From assembly GCA_021031095.1 (NCBI GenBank), contig JAGFVP010000018.1:123215-187214 (forward strand): a stretch of DNA of 64,000 bases. Reading direction: 5' to 3'. Shown here one piece after another: positions 19,951 to 32,397 of the stretch. Each line of letters opens with the position of its first letter. Position 1 is the stretch's first letter. The position numbers were made by a program, and so were the translations under genes. The notes below the pieces were generated by a model. The model searched no databases and was not told the origin of the DNA. It was given only the letters and a program-made list of their open reading frames with translations. Source of the stretch: Bathelium albidoporum. Taxonomy: Eukaryota; Ascomycota; Dothideomycetes; Trypetheliales; Trypetheliaceae.

Positions 19951-22900
19951 ATGAGCAAGAAAATTGCCAAGAGTCATGCAAGTAGTGGAAAAGCTGGAGC
20001 AGCCACGTTTGGATTTACCTCTGGATTTGGACTTGGTTCAGGATTGACCTCGTCATCAATACTCTCTTACGCTGCAGAACCACCGAACCTAGGCCCGATA
20101 ACCGACCCCAATGTCGTGGTAATTTTTAAGAACTTGGCTAAAAAGGATAGCACGACGAAGGCAAAGGCTTTAGAGGAGCTTCAATCGTACATCCAATCAC
20201 CAGCACACCAAGCGGGAGAACTGGAAGATGCAGTTTTACAGGCATGGGTCAAATGCTATCCCCGTCTTTCCATCGATACCGACCGCCGAGTCCGGCAACT
20301 GTCACATCATTTACAAGGGCGACTCAGTGCCGCCTGTGGCAAGAGAATCGCTCTCTATCTACCAAATCTCGTGGGATCATGGCTCGCCGGTCTCTACGAT
20401 AACGACAGAGCGACAGCACGGGCAGTCCAAGAATCCCTGAAGCTCGTATTTCCTAATTCGGAGAAATTGTACAATCTAAGGAAAATATATCATGGCTCGA
20501 TTGTGCAATATTGTCACGATGCTATTCTCAATGAAACAGCACAAACACTGAGTGACGAACGCAGCGTAAGCCTCGACGACGCGGAGGCGAAATACGTAAG
20601 AGTCATTTCTTCGTGTATTATGCTGATCAGTGGTCTACTTACCGACTTGGATGGTCTTGAAATTTCCAGACACCAAGACGTATATGACGAGCTATTACAC
20701 GGCAAGGTGCTGTGGAAGTTTTCACATCACAGAGATTCCTCCATTCGGCGGGCCATAAATCGATTAGCGAAAGTCGTTTTGGATAAGAAACCTGATATAT
20801 TCTCGAGGGACCTCGAAGCCATCAGCACCAATTTCGTATACAAGACCCTTGGCACAGACCAACTGGGCTCATCAACAGAACTACTGGAATGCCTTCTCTC
20901 CTTGACCACAAGCTATCCCACCATTTGGACAGACCACTACCAGTCGAAGAAGCCTGCCTTGGATCGACTGAAACATTTTGTATCGCGTGGCTCTCAGATG
21001 GGAACGAGCCACTTCTGGTATCTCTTGACCCAAGTTCTCCAAGCAGTACCGATCATTCCACATGAACTTGAAGGGATCATCAGTGTTCTTAGAGCATTGC
21101 ATTGTGGAGTCACATCCAAAGACGAGCCACGTTCTAATCTCGAAGCAGCTTGGACGGCGTACATAAATATGGCAGAAGATCTTTGCCATAGATTGTCCAC
21201 AGCGGATCAGTCCGAGCTCTTGCGTGAGCTTGTTTTGCCGATTGTAAAACTCCATATCAAACCACTTCCGTCACAGAGCCAATGGAATCTTCCTGCTGCA
21301 TCCTGGACTTCTGCGCTACTAACAAAGGCTGTGCGCCTGCTCAATGGGGTACTTCAAGATGCGTGGTCAGATATTTCATCGTCTCTCGTAGCCGACATGA
21401 AAGCCTCTTCACCGGAGCAAGCGAAGAACTTCGAGACTTCCCAAGATGCTGTGGTTGTTCAAGGCGAGCGATGGGCTTCGGTCCTGGCAATAGCAGCTGT
21501 GGAGAACTCCGACCAAGAAGCCTTTGAAAAAGAAGCCACCCGAGTCATCGAAGAAGCCATCTCGCTTCTCAAATTGAGGAACGGCAAGCCCTACGGTGCC
21601 GCGAGCGTCGCTGAAGCAACTTTGAGGCACAATCCTTACCTCCTCGAACATGACAAACCATTGTCGGACGACATGGGAACTTTCTTGTTGGGCGATGTGC
21701 CAAGTCTGATTATCTCCGGATCGCCTTCCAGCGCGAAACTCGTTCGTCTTCTTCTGATCTGTAGCAGCAGTGACATTTTTCAAGAAGCTTGGTTGATGAC
21801 CGTGAAAGGTCTATTACAGAAGGGCTTAGAGCACAAAGAAGCGCAAGTTCAGAGAACGGATGAGGCACTTCAAAATATGCTTTCTTCTCCGCCAGCTTGC
21901 CGGCCCGATGCCGGACAAGACCCAGAATTGCAAAGGTTGGTTGTGCGTAGGATAGCAGCTAATGTTAGTGAGCTATCGCCTGCACTCGAAACTTCTCTGC
22001 TCTCGCAGCTCGTCGAACGAAGAAACACTCTGTTATCATCCGAGAATATGGACAGTGTTTTAGCAGAACTTACAGAATCTCTGTCAATCTCTGAACGGGC
22101 ACCACGAGCTATTAAGACTCTTGAATCAATTCAACGTGTTAATGGAGAAGCGCTGAGTAGATTTATCGCCACCGATTCGGGATCCAACTTGGCTTCAGGA
22201 TTGCTGTTGTTATCTGAATCCACAGATGAGGATTTGGCGAACGAAGCTTCCAACCTGGGGGCCTCACTAATGACCGTAAGCGGAAGCGGCTCAGAATCAG
22301 CCGTCTTTAGTGTCATATCAAAGTGCCTTCTGGAGGCATCACAAAGTTCAGTTTCCGCGGAGAATCTTGCAAATCTTGCACAGAGGTTGTGGACGGAGAC
22401 AGAACAAGACCGCACTCAAGTCGCAGAGAGATTGTTCCCTGACGCTCAATTTCTGGATGATGCTCTTGCTCCACTGCTCAGAGATGGACCTCAGCAAGAT
22501 TTATCTATAACAAGTCCACTTGGCGGCGCCGTTTACTTGATTGATTCAACTGAATCCAAAGCGCCAACATTTCGAGAGTGGGATGCCAGTGGGTATTCGC
22601 GCTTTGTACGTCTGTTGTTCTACGTCAGCCGGCTCGTATCAAACATCAACGCGTTCGAGTGTCTTAGCCAACATCACCGAGTCAAAATTCTTGAGTTTCT
22701 GGTACTTGCAACTCAATTTGTCAACGACGACATTACGCTAGCTGGTTTTCGGGCGCTGTTCGATCCATGTGTCGATGCAGAGGTTCTGGCAATCGTCTCT
22801 CATGCTCAGAGTATAGTCCACGGATTACTCGAAGGATCAAAGGATTGGTGGCTCCACTCGGTAGACCGTGGAGACTCTCTGCTGGTAGCAAAATTAACCC

Positions 22901-24860
22901 AAAACCTTTTCGATTCAGCGACCGGAGTGTCCTCCCGAGCGTATTATTACGCCGTGGCTTACACAAATATCGTACGAGAATTGGTTGAGCTACACGGCCG
23001 TCCCACTACGATAAACCACCAGAACCCAGAGGCGACGCTTGATATGATACGTAAAACTGAAGGTAAGTACCTCTAAACTAGAGATCTTGGCTATCTTAAG
23101 TAACAATGACAGACGACATACGTCTCATCGCGTTTTCCACTGTTATGCAAGGTTCTCTCGCAAGGACGGATCAGATGCTCACCATACTGAATGGGTTAAT
23201 TGCAACACTTACTGGTCTCAGTGTAGAGGAACATCCACAAAAGATTCTGCGCCAGCTGGTTCTGTTGAATGCAATATTGCAGTTCGAGGAGGCTCCGACG
23301 GAGAGGGTCGCTAAACAAAGAATCGTGTTTTTCCTACAACACATTATTCGTTGGATCGCACATCCAGGCACACCCCTCCCGATTCAAGCAGAAGTCTTCC
23401 GGTCCTTGTCCAGTGTCATCGGATACATGAAGGACATGTATGGCTCCCATTGGACAAATATACTGGATATGGTAGTCGATCTATGGAAAACGCCCCTACC
23501 GAAAGCAAACGGATGGCTCCCCCTCCTTCACACATCGCTCAGATTGTTTGGTACATTACGAACACTCAGTGAAGAAGAAGACGCGAATGATGATATTTTG
23601 GATGCCTGGAAAGAAATTCAGGTCCCAGCTGCGGAACAGCTAGTTTCGATTCTTAAGCAGCTTGAGTCGAAATCGAAAGATGCGTACCAGCCACAAAAAA
23701 TCGTAGATGAGCTTCTGGCCAGACAAATCGCACGAACACCTCTACGGAATTATGACGGCCTGAGCGAACTATATCCTCTAATTCAAGCTCGATCAGAATC
23801 CATCCAAAGAACGGCTTTCGCGATACTTGACGCACAGATACCAATTAAGCAAGAACAAGTCTCATTTGATGCAGCCCTTGACAAGAAAGATGCCCAGCTT
23901 CCCGACGAGCTCTTGTCCATGGTGCTCGAGGCACCAGCCACAAGCGAGTTCGACGAGGTTGATTTCCAAACAGAGATGCCGCCAGCTTTGCGCGCGTATT
24001 TGTTTAGCTGGTTGCTTGTGTTTGATCATTTCAAGAATTCTTCGTACAAGGTCAAGGCAGATTACATCGAGAACATCAAAGAAGGTGGCTATCTTAATAG
24101 CTTGCTGGACCTGGTCTCCTATTTTCTCAAACACGATCAAGGCAAAGCCGTTGACGCATCCAAATTTAATATCGTAGACTACGACACCAGTCTTGAATCG
24201 CTACCAGAGCAAGATACGCAGTGGCTATCGGTGCATTTGTTTTACCTCTCGTTGAAGCATACACCATCGATTGTAAAAACATGGTGGATTGAGTGCAGGT
24301 CGCGGCAGAAGGTGATCTCGGTAGAGTCCTGGACGGAAAAGTGCATTTCTCCCCTCATAATCACCGACGCGCTTGAAAGTGCCAGCGAATGGGCTGAGGC
24401 CCAAGATGGTACAGCGGAAGAGCAACTGATCATCAAAGTCAATCACCGAGCAAAAGAGGTGGCAGCATCATACGTTGTTGACGAGCAAACGATGAAGATC
24501 TTGATTTCTCTACCCGGTGCATATCCCCTCCAACAAGCACGTGTCGAAGGAGTCAGTCGGGTTGCGGTTGAGGAGAAGAAATGGCAAAGCTGGTTGATCA
24601 ATTGCCGAGGGGTCATCACATTCTCCAACGGATCTATCCCAGATGGTTTGAGCGCCTGGCGGAAGAATGTCATAGGAGCACTTAAGGGGCAAACGGAGTG
24701 CGCGATCTGCTACTCGATCATCAGTGCGGACAAGCAGTTGCCTAGCAAGCGTTGCAGTACATGCAAGAACCTGTTTCACTCGAGCTGCTTGTTCAAGTGG
24801 TTCAAGTCCAGCAACGCAAGTACTTGCCCGCTCTGTCGGAATCCGTTCAATTACGGCTAG
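19951..24860 (+). CDS. RKR1: E3 ubiquitin-protein ligase listerin (RKR1/LTN1)
   Basis: Listerin ubiquitinates nascent chains stuck on 60S subunits in ribosome-associated quality control. Two exons (19951-23062 and 23113-24860, intron 23063-23112 with GTAAGT and a TAAC branch-like site) encode about 1619 residues, the usual size. The N-terminus has the listerin leader (GFTSGFGLGSGL, then DPNVVVIFKNLAKKDSTTKAKALEEL). The middle is a long HEAT/ARM-like helical solenoid. The last 50 residues are the RING-CH domain: CAICYSIISADKQ, CSTCKNLFHSSCL and CPLCRNPF with all zinc ligands visible. The gene sits just upstream of eL19, which is a coincidence of order as far as the sequence shows. Identity is secure. 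Confidence 0.95.
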
Positions 24861-25309
24861 GATGGAGTGCTAGATTAGTCTAGAATTATTAAGATATAGA
24901 AAAATGCATCAACATCCATTTCAACCTCAGGTTTCGGTCATTGAGCTGAGTTGAAATAAGTGTCAGGTAATAAGATGCAGGGCAGCGAGATGAAGAAATT
25001 ATTCGAACAGCCAACAGCGCCGTGAGAGCTTGGTTGAAGTACTGAATGCATTGGCCTTAGTTGCAGTAGCAGATTAGATAATTTCAATTGCTTGCACAGA
25101 AATCTACACAAATTTGGAGGTACATACAGATACACGGCTGTTTGACGGGGTAATGATGGGTACGAAGGAAATGGCGGCGTCTGGTTGGCTCGCTAAAATC
25201 TCCTGTCTTGGCTCAACGCCTGGATATCGCACATCCCCCTCTTCGGGCTCGTCGTCGCTTTGAATCATTCAAACCTCGACCATCAACATTATCGGCGAAA
25301 ATAATCAAG
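24861..25309. promoter_or_regulatory. Spacer with RKR1 3' end and eL19 promoter
   Basis: About 450 bp. The right 120 bp before the split eL19 start is C/T-rich (for example CCCCCTCTTCGGG at about 25232), as in ribosomal protein gene leaders. No Homol-D or other named ribosomal-protein box could be identified by eye. Confidence 0.45.
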
Positions 25310-26268
25310 ATGTACGTTCGAGCCATTTGCTTATCTGCAGCGGAACCGAAAACATTTCCTTGAGCCTGTTCAGACAACGTTTCTGCTTGACGGCTATGGG
25401 GACATTAGGAAAACGTCACCACTTGACTTCACAGTAATCAGGCTAACGCTCAGCGCACCACAGGGTCAATCTACGCACTCAGAAACGACTTGCGGCCTCA
25501 GTGGTTGGCTGCGGCAAGCGCAAGATCTGGCTCGACCCGAACGAAGTCAACGAAATCTCCAATGCCAACTCCCGTCAGACCATCCGCAAGCTCGTTTCCG
25601 ATGGCCTCATCATCCGCAAGCCGGTCACGATGCACTCACGCTCGCGCGCTCGCGAATTGACTGCCGCTCGTAGAATCGGTCGACACAGGGGCTTTGGTAA
25701 GAGGAAGGGGACAAAGGATGCTCGTATGCCAAGGTACACGAGCTTCAGCCCCCTCCGAGACATGCCGATTGCCACACAGATCGATGTGTTTCTCTGGCAT
25801 CTAAGACTCTTTCAACTAACGCTGGGTTTGTAGCCAAGTAATGTGGATGCGCCGACTCCGCGTTCTCCGCCGTCTTCTCGTCAAGTACCGGGCCAGCGGC
25901 AAGATTGACAAGCATCTCTATCACGAACTCTACCACCTCAGCAAGGGTAACACCTTCAAGCACAAACGCGCTCTCGTTGAACATGTACGTATATGTGGGC
26001 CCTTTGTCGGTGCGCAGCACGATGCGATCATGTCTTGAACTCAAGCACCATTCTCTCCAGTGGATTACTTCAAAATCAGGGACATTTAGCTAATGAGTCT
26101 TGCTTGCAGATCCACAAAGCCAAGGCCGAGAAGCAGCGTGAGCGAGTACTCAAGGAGGAGATGGACGCCAAACGCGCCAAGACCAAGGCTGCGCGGGAGA
26201 GGAGGCAGGAGCGGGTGTCGGCAAAGAGGCAGGCTTTGACAGCGGACGAGCCAGAGCAGAAGCCGTAG
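25310..26268 (+). CDS. RPL19: 60S ribosomal protein L19 (eL19)
   Basis: eL19 is a structural protein of the large ribosomal subunit whose C-terminal helix reaches the small subunit. Four exons (25310-25311, 25464-25733, 25834-25984, 26110-26268; introns of 152, 100 and 125 bp) give 193 residues, the family length. Exon 1 supplies only the A and T of the start codon; the G comes from exon 2, which begins GGTCAATCTACGC and yields MVNLRTQKRLAASVVGCGKR. Other signatures are KIWLDPNEVNEISNANSR, GFGKRKGTKDARMPS, MWMRRLRVLRRLL and the long Lys/Arg-rich helix. Three introns in a short gene fit a highly expressed ribosomal protein. The third intron (25985-26109) carries a GTACGT donor and a TTGCAG acceptor. 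Confidence 0.96.
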
Positions 26269-27337
26269 ATGCCTGGCAGGAAGTCGAAGCGGTAGACCGG
26301 AGGACACAGATGCGTGGCACTGACTGGGGGCTTTTCATTACGGCGTTGATTATGGCATAAGGTGTATCTTCACGTGCTGCTACACTAACGCACAAACCAT
26401 GCATTGTCCAAGTCGATCTTTCAGGACCGCTGCGAACCCAGCGCTCTTCCCGTAGTCAGGCTCCATTCTGTGATCGGTCATCTGCGGTGCTGTTTAGACT
26501 TGGTGAAGCGTGTAAACGCCTTCGCCACTAGTACTATGCAGAGTGGTAAACTGGCTAGGCATTACCGATCTCTTTTGGTCAACGAACGGGATCAGAATGC
26601 TCGTCTCTGACTGCATGGCTTGCTCCCATCTCCGCGTATCGGTCCGGACAGAGCGTTGGACCCTGGCTATGGGGGGATCTAGATGGAAGCACCTTTCACA
26701 TGCTCATGACAAACACAGCAGCACACGTGAGAGGTATGATCGAAGTTGACGGAAACTAGCTGCCCGACAGTTCTGAAGAGCGGTTTTTATGCTTTTAGCC
26801 GGTGCGGCACTTGACGTCAATGCACGGCCGAGCGAAAAGGGAGCATGCAGCGGGAGGTGAGACCAATGTGAGGCCAGCTTGGACGCCGACAAATGCACCG
26901 AGCACTGCAGCGAATATTTGCGGGTGGGCCCCTTGCAGGAGATGATGTGAAGCTTCGTGAAGCTCTCAGCCATCACTCCCCCGCAGTCGGGCCCTGCTCC
27001 ACGCTCCTCCACGTCGAAGCAGCCCGGGGGCCATCCCAGCGAGTGCTCAGTGCGGCCACTCCGCGCGCGCGTTCCCCGCTGCTACACCACACCGCCCCAG
27101 CCAATGACACACGGCGCCCTATCGACCTCACCACTCAGCGGCCGCGTAGAACAGGAACATCGGCACTGCTAAGGTCAACTGATCAACGAGAGGACCCACG
27201 CGAAGACCATGTCGCATCTGCCCGTCCAGCCGCTCAGCTCGCGGAGGCGCGGTGAGAAGCACCAGCAGTGGATCCTGAGGAAACACCGCATCCGCAGAGC
27301 CACACTCACTGCGAAAATTTCCCTCCCGACGCCAGGA

Positions 27338-27344
27338 TATAAAA
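27338..27344 (+). promoter_or_regulatory. TATA box of alpha-glucosidase gene
   Basis: TATAAAA stands 99 bp upstream of the GH31 start codon, a suitable position for a core promoter with a leader of roughly 70 bp. Confidence 0.6.
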
Positions 27345-27368
27345 CCCGATGGACCCCAGTAATCGAGC

Positions 27369-27422
27369 ATGGTTAACCTGCACCCGCCGAAATCCTCAGA
27401 TCGTCTGTGGAGGCTTGGTTGA
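27369..27422 (+). promoter_or_regulatory. Candidate upstream ORF (17 codons) in alpha-glucosidase leader
   Basis: ATG at 27369 starts a 17-residue frame (MVNLHPPKSSDRLWRLG) ending with TGA at 27420-27422, 20 bp before the main start codon. Given the TATA box at 27338, the ATG lies close to the expected transcription start and may or may not be on the mRNA. Confidence 0.4.
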
Positions 27423-27442
27423 GCAGAGCAGACATCTTCGCC

Positions 27443-30334
27443 ATGTTGGCCTCAACAATCTTTACCGTTCTAGCTTTTGCTCCGTTCTCCTTCTCGACGG
27501 CTATCGCAAGACGAGCTGGCAATGCCACCTCCAGCATTGATAGCTGTCCGGGCTACTCGGCATCCAATGTCGTGCAGTCGGGTTCTTCTCTCACTGCTGA
27601 TCTTTCCCTCGCCGGTCCCGCTTGTAATACGTATGGCACCGACCTTGCAAATCTGACGTTGAAGGTGGAGTACCAGACTGGTAGGTTTGATTCATTCTTG
27701 ATGTCATCCCAGTAAATCGGCCTGGAAACGCTTGTCAAGCCAACCGTGGATCCATCTTGCGTCGTTCAATCTAGGGTCCATGGCCCACGTTTAATTGCCC
27801 CAGTGCATCTCAATCTGAATCCACACTAACGGTGAATCCAGCGCAACGACTCCATGTCCAGATATATGACACAGCCGAGCAAGTCTACCAGGTCCCAGAC
27901 AGCGTCCTCCCGCGCCCCAATAGTAGCAACGTCGATGCGGACGATGCCGATCTCTCCTTTTCGTACATAGCCAGTCCTTTCTCATTCGGTGTTACCCGCA
28001 AGAGCACCGGCGAGACCCTTTTCAATACCTCTGGTGCTGCGCTTGTTTTTGAATCGCAGTACCTGCGTCTAAGGACACAGCTACCCGACGCGCCTCATTT
28101 GTACGGTCTTGGAGAGCACACGGACCCGTTCCAGCTCAACACCACCAACTACACTCGCACTTTATGGAGCCGAGATGCTTACACGGTCCCCTCAGGGACA
28201 AATCTCTACGGCAACCATCCAGTTTACTTCGATCATCGCGGGTCAAATGGCACACATGCCGTGTTTTTACTCAATTCCAATGGTATGGACATCAAAATCA
28301 ATAACACTGCACAGACAGGACAATATCTTGAGTACAACACTATCGGTGGCATCTTCGATCTTTACTTCTTGGCTGGTCCTACTCCTACTCAGGTATCGCA
28401 ACAGTATGCCGAAGTGGTTGGCTTGCCTGCAATGATGCCATACTGGGGTTTTGGCTTTCACCAGTGCCGCTACGGCATGCGGGATGTGTGGGAAGTCGCC
28501 GAGGTCGTATCTAACTACAGCCTTGCAAACATTCCTTTGGAGACCATGTGGACCGATATCGACTACATGGACTATCGCAAGGTGTTCAGCCTCGACCCAG
28601 ATCGCTTCCCCCTGAACTTGATGCAGGAACTCGTCTCCACCATTCATTCGCGCGAGCAGCATTACATTGTTATGGTCGATCCGGCTGTTGCGTACTACAA
28701 CTACACACCATTCGAGAATGGTGTATCGAGCAATTCTTTCCTCAAGTTCTCTAATGGCTCCGTCTATCAAGGTGTTGTCTGGCCTGGTGTGACTGCTTTC
28801 CCTGTAAGCTCTTGTGTCCTCAGCTCGTCTTCTGCCATGCTAACTTTTGCAGGATTGGTTTGCACCCGGTACGCAGGACTACTGGAACGGTGAATTTTCA
28901 TCCTTCTTCAGCGCGACAGATGGCCTCGACATCGATGCCTTGTGGATCGATATGAACGAGGCTTCCAACTTTTGTCACTATCCCTGCTCAGATCCACAAG
29001 GCTATGCTAGTGCCAATGGTGACCCGCCATATCCGCCAGCGATTCGGCCCACGCCTCCGGAGCCCATCCCCGGGTTCCCTGCCAACTTCCAACCGAATGG
29101 CTCTATCTCGAAGCGCCAAGCGAGCGGTGATATGCTAGGTCTCCCGGGACGTAATCTCATCAATCCACCGTATGCGATCAATGATGTTGCTGGTAGTCTG
29201 AGCAACTTGACCCTCAACACCGATCTGATTCACGCCAATGGTCTTGCTGAATACGACACGCACAATCTGTACGGCACGATGATGTCGGTTACAAGCCGCA
29301 ATGCTATGCTTAATCGTCGCCCAGCCGATCGTCCTCTGGTCATTACGCGCAGCACCTTCGCTGGAGCTGGAGCCCATGTTGGTCACTGGCTTGGCGACAA
29401 CCCGGCTACTTGGGATGCTTACCGATTTTCCATAGCGGAGATGCTTGAGTTTGCAGCGCTCTTCCAGGTTCCCATGGTCGGCTCCGATGTTTGTGGCTAC
29501 ACAGCATACGATACGAGCGACGAACTCTGTGCCCGATGGTCCATGCTGGGTGCTTTCTATCCCTTCTACCGTAACCACGGAGACAACCAGGTGTTACCTC
29601 ATGAGTTCTATCGGCCATACTTCCCAATTACCAACAATGCATCACGAACAGCCATCAACACTCGGTACTTGTTGCTCGATTACATCTACACCGCTCTTTA
29701 TCAGCAGACCCAGGATGGCACACCCCTCGTTAACCCCTTGTTCTTCATTTACCCCAACGACACCAATACTTTCCCCATCCAACTCCAATTCTTCTTTGGC
29801 AGCGGTCTTCTCGTTGCTCCAGTCACGGATGACAACAGCACCAGCGTAACTTACTACCTCGCTGACGATATCTACTATGACTGGTGGACGCGAGAGGCCG
29901 TCCGCGGCAACGCTACTTATGTCACCGAGGGCTACGTCGGCTTCGATGGCATTCCCATCTTCTACCGTGGTGGTAGCATCATCCCGCAGCGTATCAACTC
30001 AGCCAACACCACTGCAGAGCTTCGCAAGCAAGACTTTGAGATCGTCATTGCCCCTGGCCTCGACGGCACGGCATCAGGCACACTCTACCTCGACGAAGGC
30101 AACGCCATTGACCAGCCACAGACCTCTCTCATTGACTTTACGTACGCAGGTGGCGTGTTCAAGATGACTGGTAGTTTCGGCTACGACCCCGGAGTTTCCA
30201 TTTCCAAGATTTCGCTGCTAGGCTCTGGAGGCGGGAACTCTACGTCCACAAACACGTCGCTGACGACGCAGGACAGGGAAGCCAGCCGCAAGATCCCATT
30301 AACTGCGGAGTACACCGTAACCTTGGCATCATGA
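27443..30334 (+). CDS. Secreted alpha-glucosidase (glycoside hydrolase family 31)
   Basis: It releases glucose from maltose and other alpha-glucans outside the cell. Three exons (27443-27680, 27842-28803, 28853-30334; introns of 161 and 49 bp, both with CTAAC branch sites) encode 893 residues. I chose ATG 27443 because it is the first in-frame ATG and starts a signal peptide (MLASTIFTVLAFAPFSFS). The GH31 catalytic nucleophile is the Asp of LWIDMNEASNF (about 433) and the acid/base is the Asp of HWLGDN (about 582). ETMWTDIDYMDYRKVFSLD, MPYWGFGFHQCRYG and SDVCGYTAYD are also typical. More than ten N-glycosylation sequons are visible. It resembles Aspergillus AgdA-like maltases in length and motifs. 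Substrate preference cannot be read from the sequence. Confidence 0.93.
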
Positions 30335-30734
30335 ACAGAACGCCGGCTATATGTAATGGGTATTGAGAGCTTCAATGATAGTCGGCATGACGTCGGAGAT
30401 ACCGCGAGCATGTGCCCATATTTCTATAATACAAATAGTCTACCTTGTGTAGTACAAACTATTCCGATGTGCAAGTGAATCATGAGTGTGAGAGAGCCAG
30501 GCGACGAGCAGGTCAAGTGTCCATCACGTGAGTCACAGTGCCCCTGGTCAGGTGCGTCGGCCAAACAGCTCCGATGGCGCCGAGTACTCATTGACCCTCC
30601 ACCCTTCTCCTACTTTTCTTCTACACTACCTACCTGGTAGCAACCACCTTCTTGCCTACCTTCGATCGAGGTCATCTCTGGCGTTGCATTTGCCTATCTT
30701 CTTCCCTTGTTCGCCACTGTTCTGATCAGCCATC
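30335..30734. promoter_or_regulatory. Spacer with promoter/leader of the SR-like gene
   Basis: 400 bp between two plus-strand genes. The right half (about 30590-30720) is strongly C/T-rich on the plus strand, a typical fungal 5' leader for the RRM gene that follows. Nothing else is recognised. Confidence 0.5.
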
Positions 30735-31809
30735 ATGTCTCGTGGTGGAACGACCCTTTACGTCACTGGCTTCGGCCATGGCACGCGCGCTCGCGACCTC
30801 GCGTACGAATTCGAGCGGTACGTCCTTTTGTGAGCCCGGCGCGCTCTCGTCGTCGTGAAAATCCCCCCCGCCGATCCTCGCGCTCGCTGCGGACGTCAGG
30901 GGCATCCTGTGTTGACGCCTCTCTCCCTGCCCTGCCGAACGCATCGTGTCGACAGATCCTGCAGCAAGCAGCCATCGTCATGCCGATACCGTTCCTCGTC
31001 GTTTCTGTGTCTGCTTGATCCAACGAGTGTGAAATTTTACATCTGTACGTTGATTCTGACATTCTTTGAAAGGTATGGACGTCTGGTCCGCTGTGACATT
31101 CCAGCTCCCCGCAGCGCATCTTCTCGCCTGTAAGTTTTCGTGTGCTTCATACTTGGATAAATAAGGTAGCAAAGCTGACGTCATCCAGATTTGCCTTTGT
31201 TGAATATGAGAGTCGCCGTGACGCTGATGACGCCTACCATGAGATGCATAACAAGCGTATTGGTCGGGACGACATCTTGAAGATCGAGGCAAGCACACCC
31301 ATTTTCACTTCCGGTTTGCAGTCTAGTTGCGTGCAAAGCTGACAGCATTACCACAGTGGGCCCGCACCCCACCGTCTGCGTCCTGGCGCTTTGACTCCGG
31401 CACTGGCCGTGAACGTCCTCCACGACGTGAGCGCTCTCCTCGCCGCGGCCGTAGCTATTCTCCACCAACCCGCCGGGGACGTGGTGATTACTCTCCGCGC
31501 AAGGATGACCGCCGCGATCGCGACTATGAAGAGCGTCGTGACCGCGACTACGAGGACCGCCGCGACCGCGATTACGAGCGCCGCGACCGCGACCGTTCGC
31601 GTAGCCCTGATGACCGGGACCGGGAGATGAAGGATCGGGAACGTGAGGATGATAGAGAGCGCGACCGTGACGCCGACACCAATGGCGATGCTCAGGGTTC
31701 GATTGCTCGCACCTATCCCTCCTTTGACGTTGTTATGCGCTAACCCAACCAAGCTCCTCGGGATTCTCCTCCAGCGGCGGCACACGACGAACTGGACACT
31801 GCGGAATGA
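30735..31809 (+). CDS. SR-like RNA-binding protein (RRM plus RD-rich tail)
   Basis: SR proteins bind pre-mRNA and guide splicing in the nucleus. Five exons fit in phase: 30735-30817, 31073-31129, 31189-31288, 31357-31696 and 31754-31809, giving 211 residues. The RRM has RNP2 TLYVTGF and RNP1 FAFVEY, with YGRLVRCDIPAPR between and ILKIEWARTPPSASWRFD after it. The tail is rich in RD/RE/RS, with three near-identical RRDRDYE units, and ends PRDSPPAAAHDELDTAE. Intron 1 is 255 bp, the longest in the window. Intron 3 (31289-31356) must use a GC donor (GAG|GCAAGC), because conserved E and W flank it. The last intron (31697-31753) is chosen because it restores an acidic, Pro-rich ending in place of a frame ending FDVVMR. 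It resembles fission yeast Srp1-type factors. Confidence 0.88.
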
Positions 31810-32397
31810 GCGAGATACTGGAGTGGTGATTTTGCAAGATTGACTTAGAACGGGGCTACTTGAACAAGACTGATCAAGAGGGGCTTCGGCTTTTTTGCAG
31901 GTTTTCTCTCGGTCCTCACCATTTCATTCGCTACTGGCTCTTCCCACTTTGAGCATTCACCAAATTGATCATAGCAGCAGCAGCTCGGTTTCCATTCTCT
32001 CGAAACGACGAACTCACCGAAGGCTCTCTCGCGCGTGTCAGTCCCCCTAGTTTCGAGGCGATTCTAATTAGCGGTCGATACGATCGGTCACGTGTATTTT
32101 ACTCTTGCCCTCCCAGAATTTATGTGCATACACACACAACTTTCCATAGCTTCTTTCGACGCCGACGAACGACGTTCGCCCGCACCTCGCCGTGACCCTT
32201 GACAAGTAACGACAAAGCCGGTGGGGAATTTACAGCTGTAATTTAATCATCTAACATGAATGCTCACTGCTGTGTCTTGCATATTGACTGCCTCATTTTT
32301 GCTGATGTGACATGAGAAGTAAGTGCACCAAAGGACTCGGGTATCTCAAGCTTGGAGCCTTTTGTATGCTGCGTTTGCTTCGCATTCTCTGTCACTC
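31810..32397. other. Convergent intergenic spacer (SR-like gene / RPA190)
   Basis: About 590 bp between converging stop codons, presumably 3' untranslated regions. No gene or repeat is seen. Confidence 0.6.

Larger units (their letters stand above)
26269..27442. promoter_or_regulatory. eL19 3' end and alpha-glucosidase promoter region
   Basis: About 1.17 kb. The right part is the promoter of the GH31 gene: a TATA box at 27338-27344, a short upstream ORF at 27369-27422, and two hexamers matching the fungal carbon-repressor (CreA) consensus SYGGRG, at 26979-26984 (minus) and 27024-27029 (plus). Such hexamers are common by chance. No coding gene is supported here. Confidence 0.5.

Noticed and set aside
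27407..27442. In-frame upstream extension of the alpha-glucosidase
   Set aside because: It starts with GTG; the ATG at 27443 opens directly into a signal peptide.
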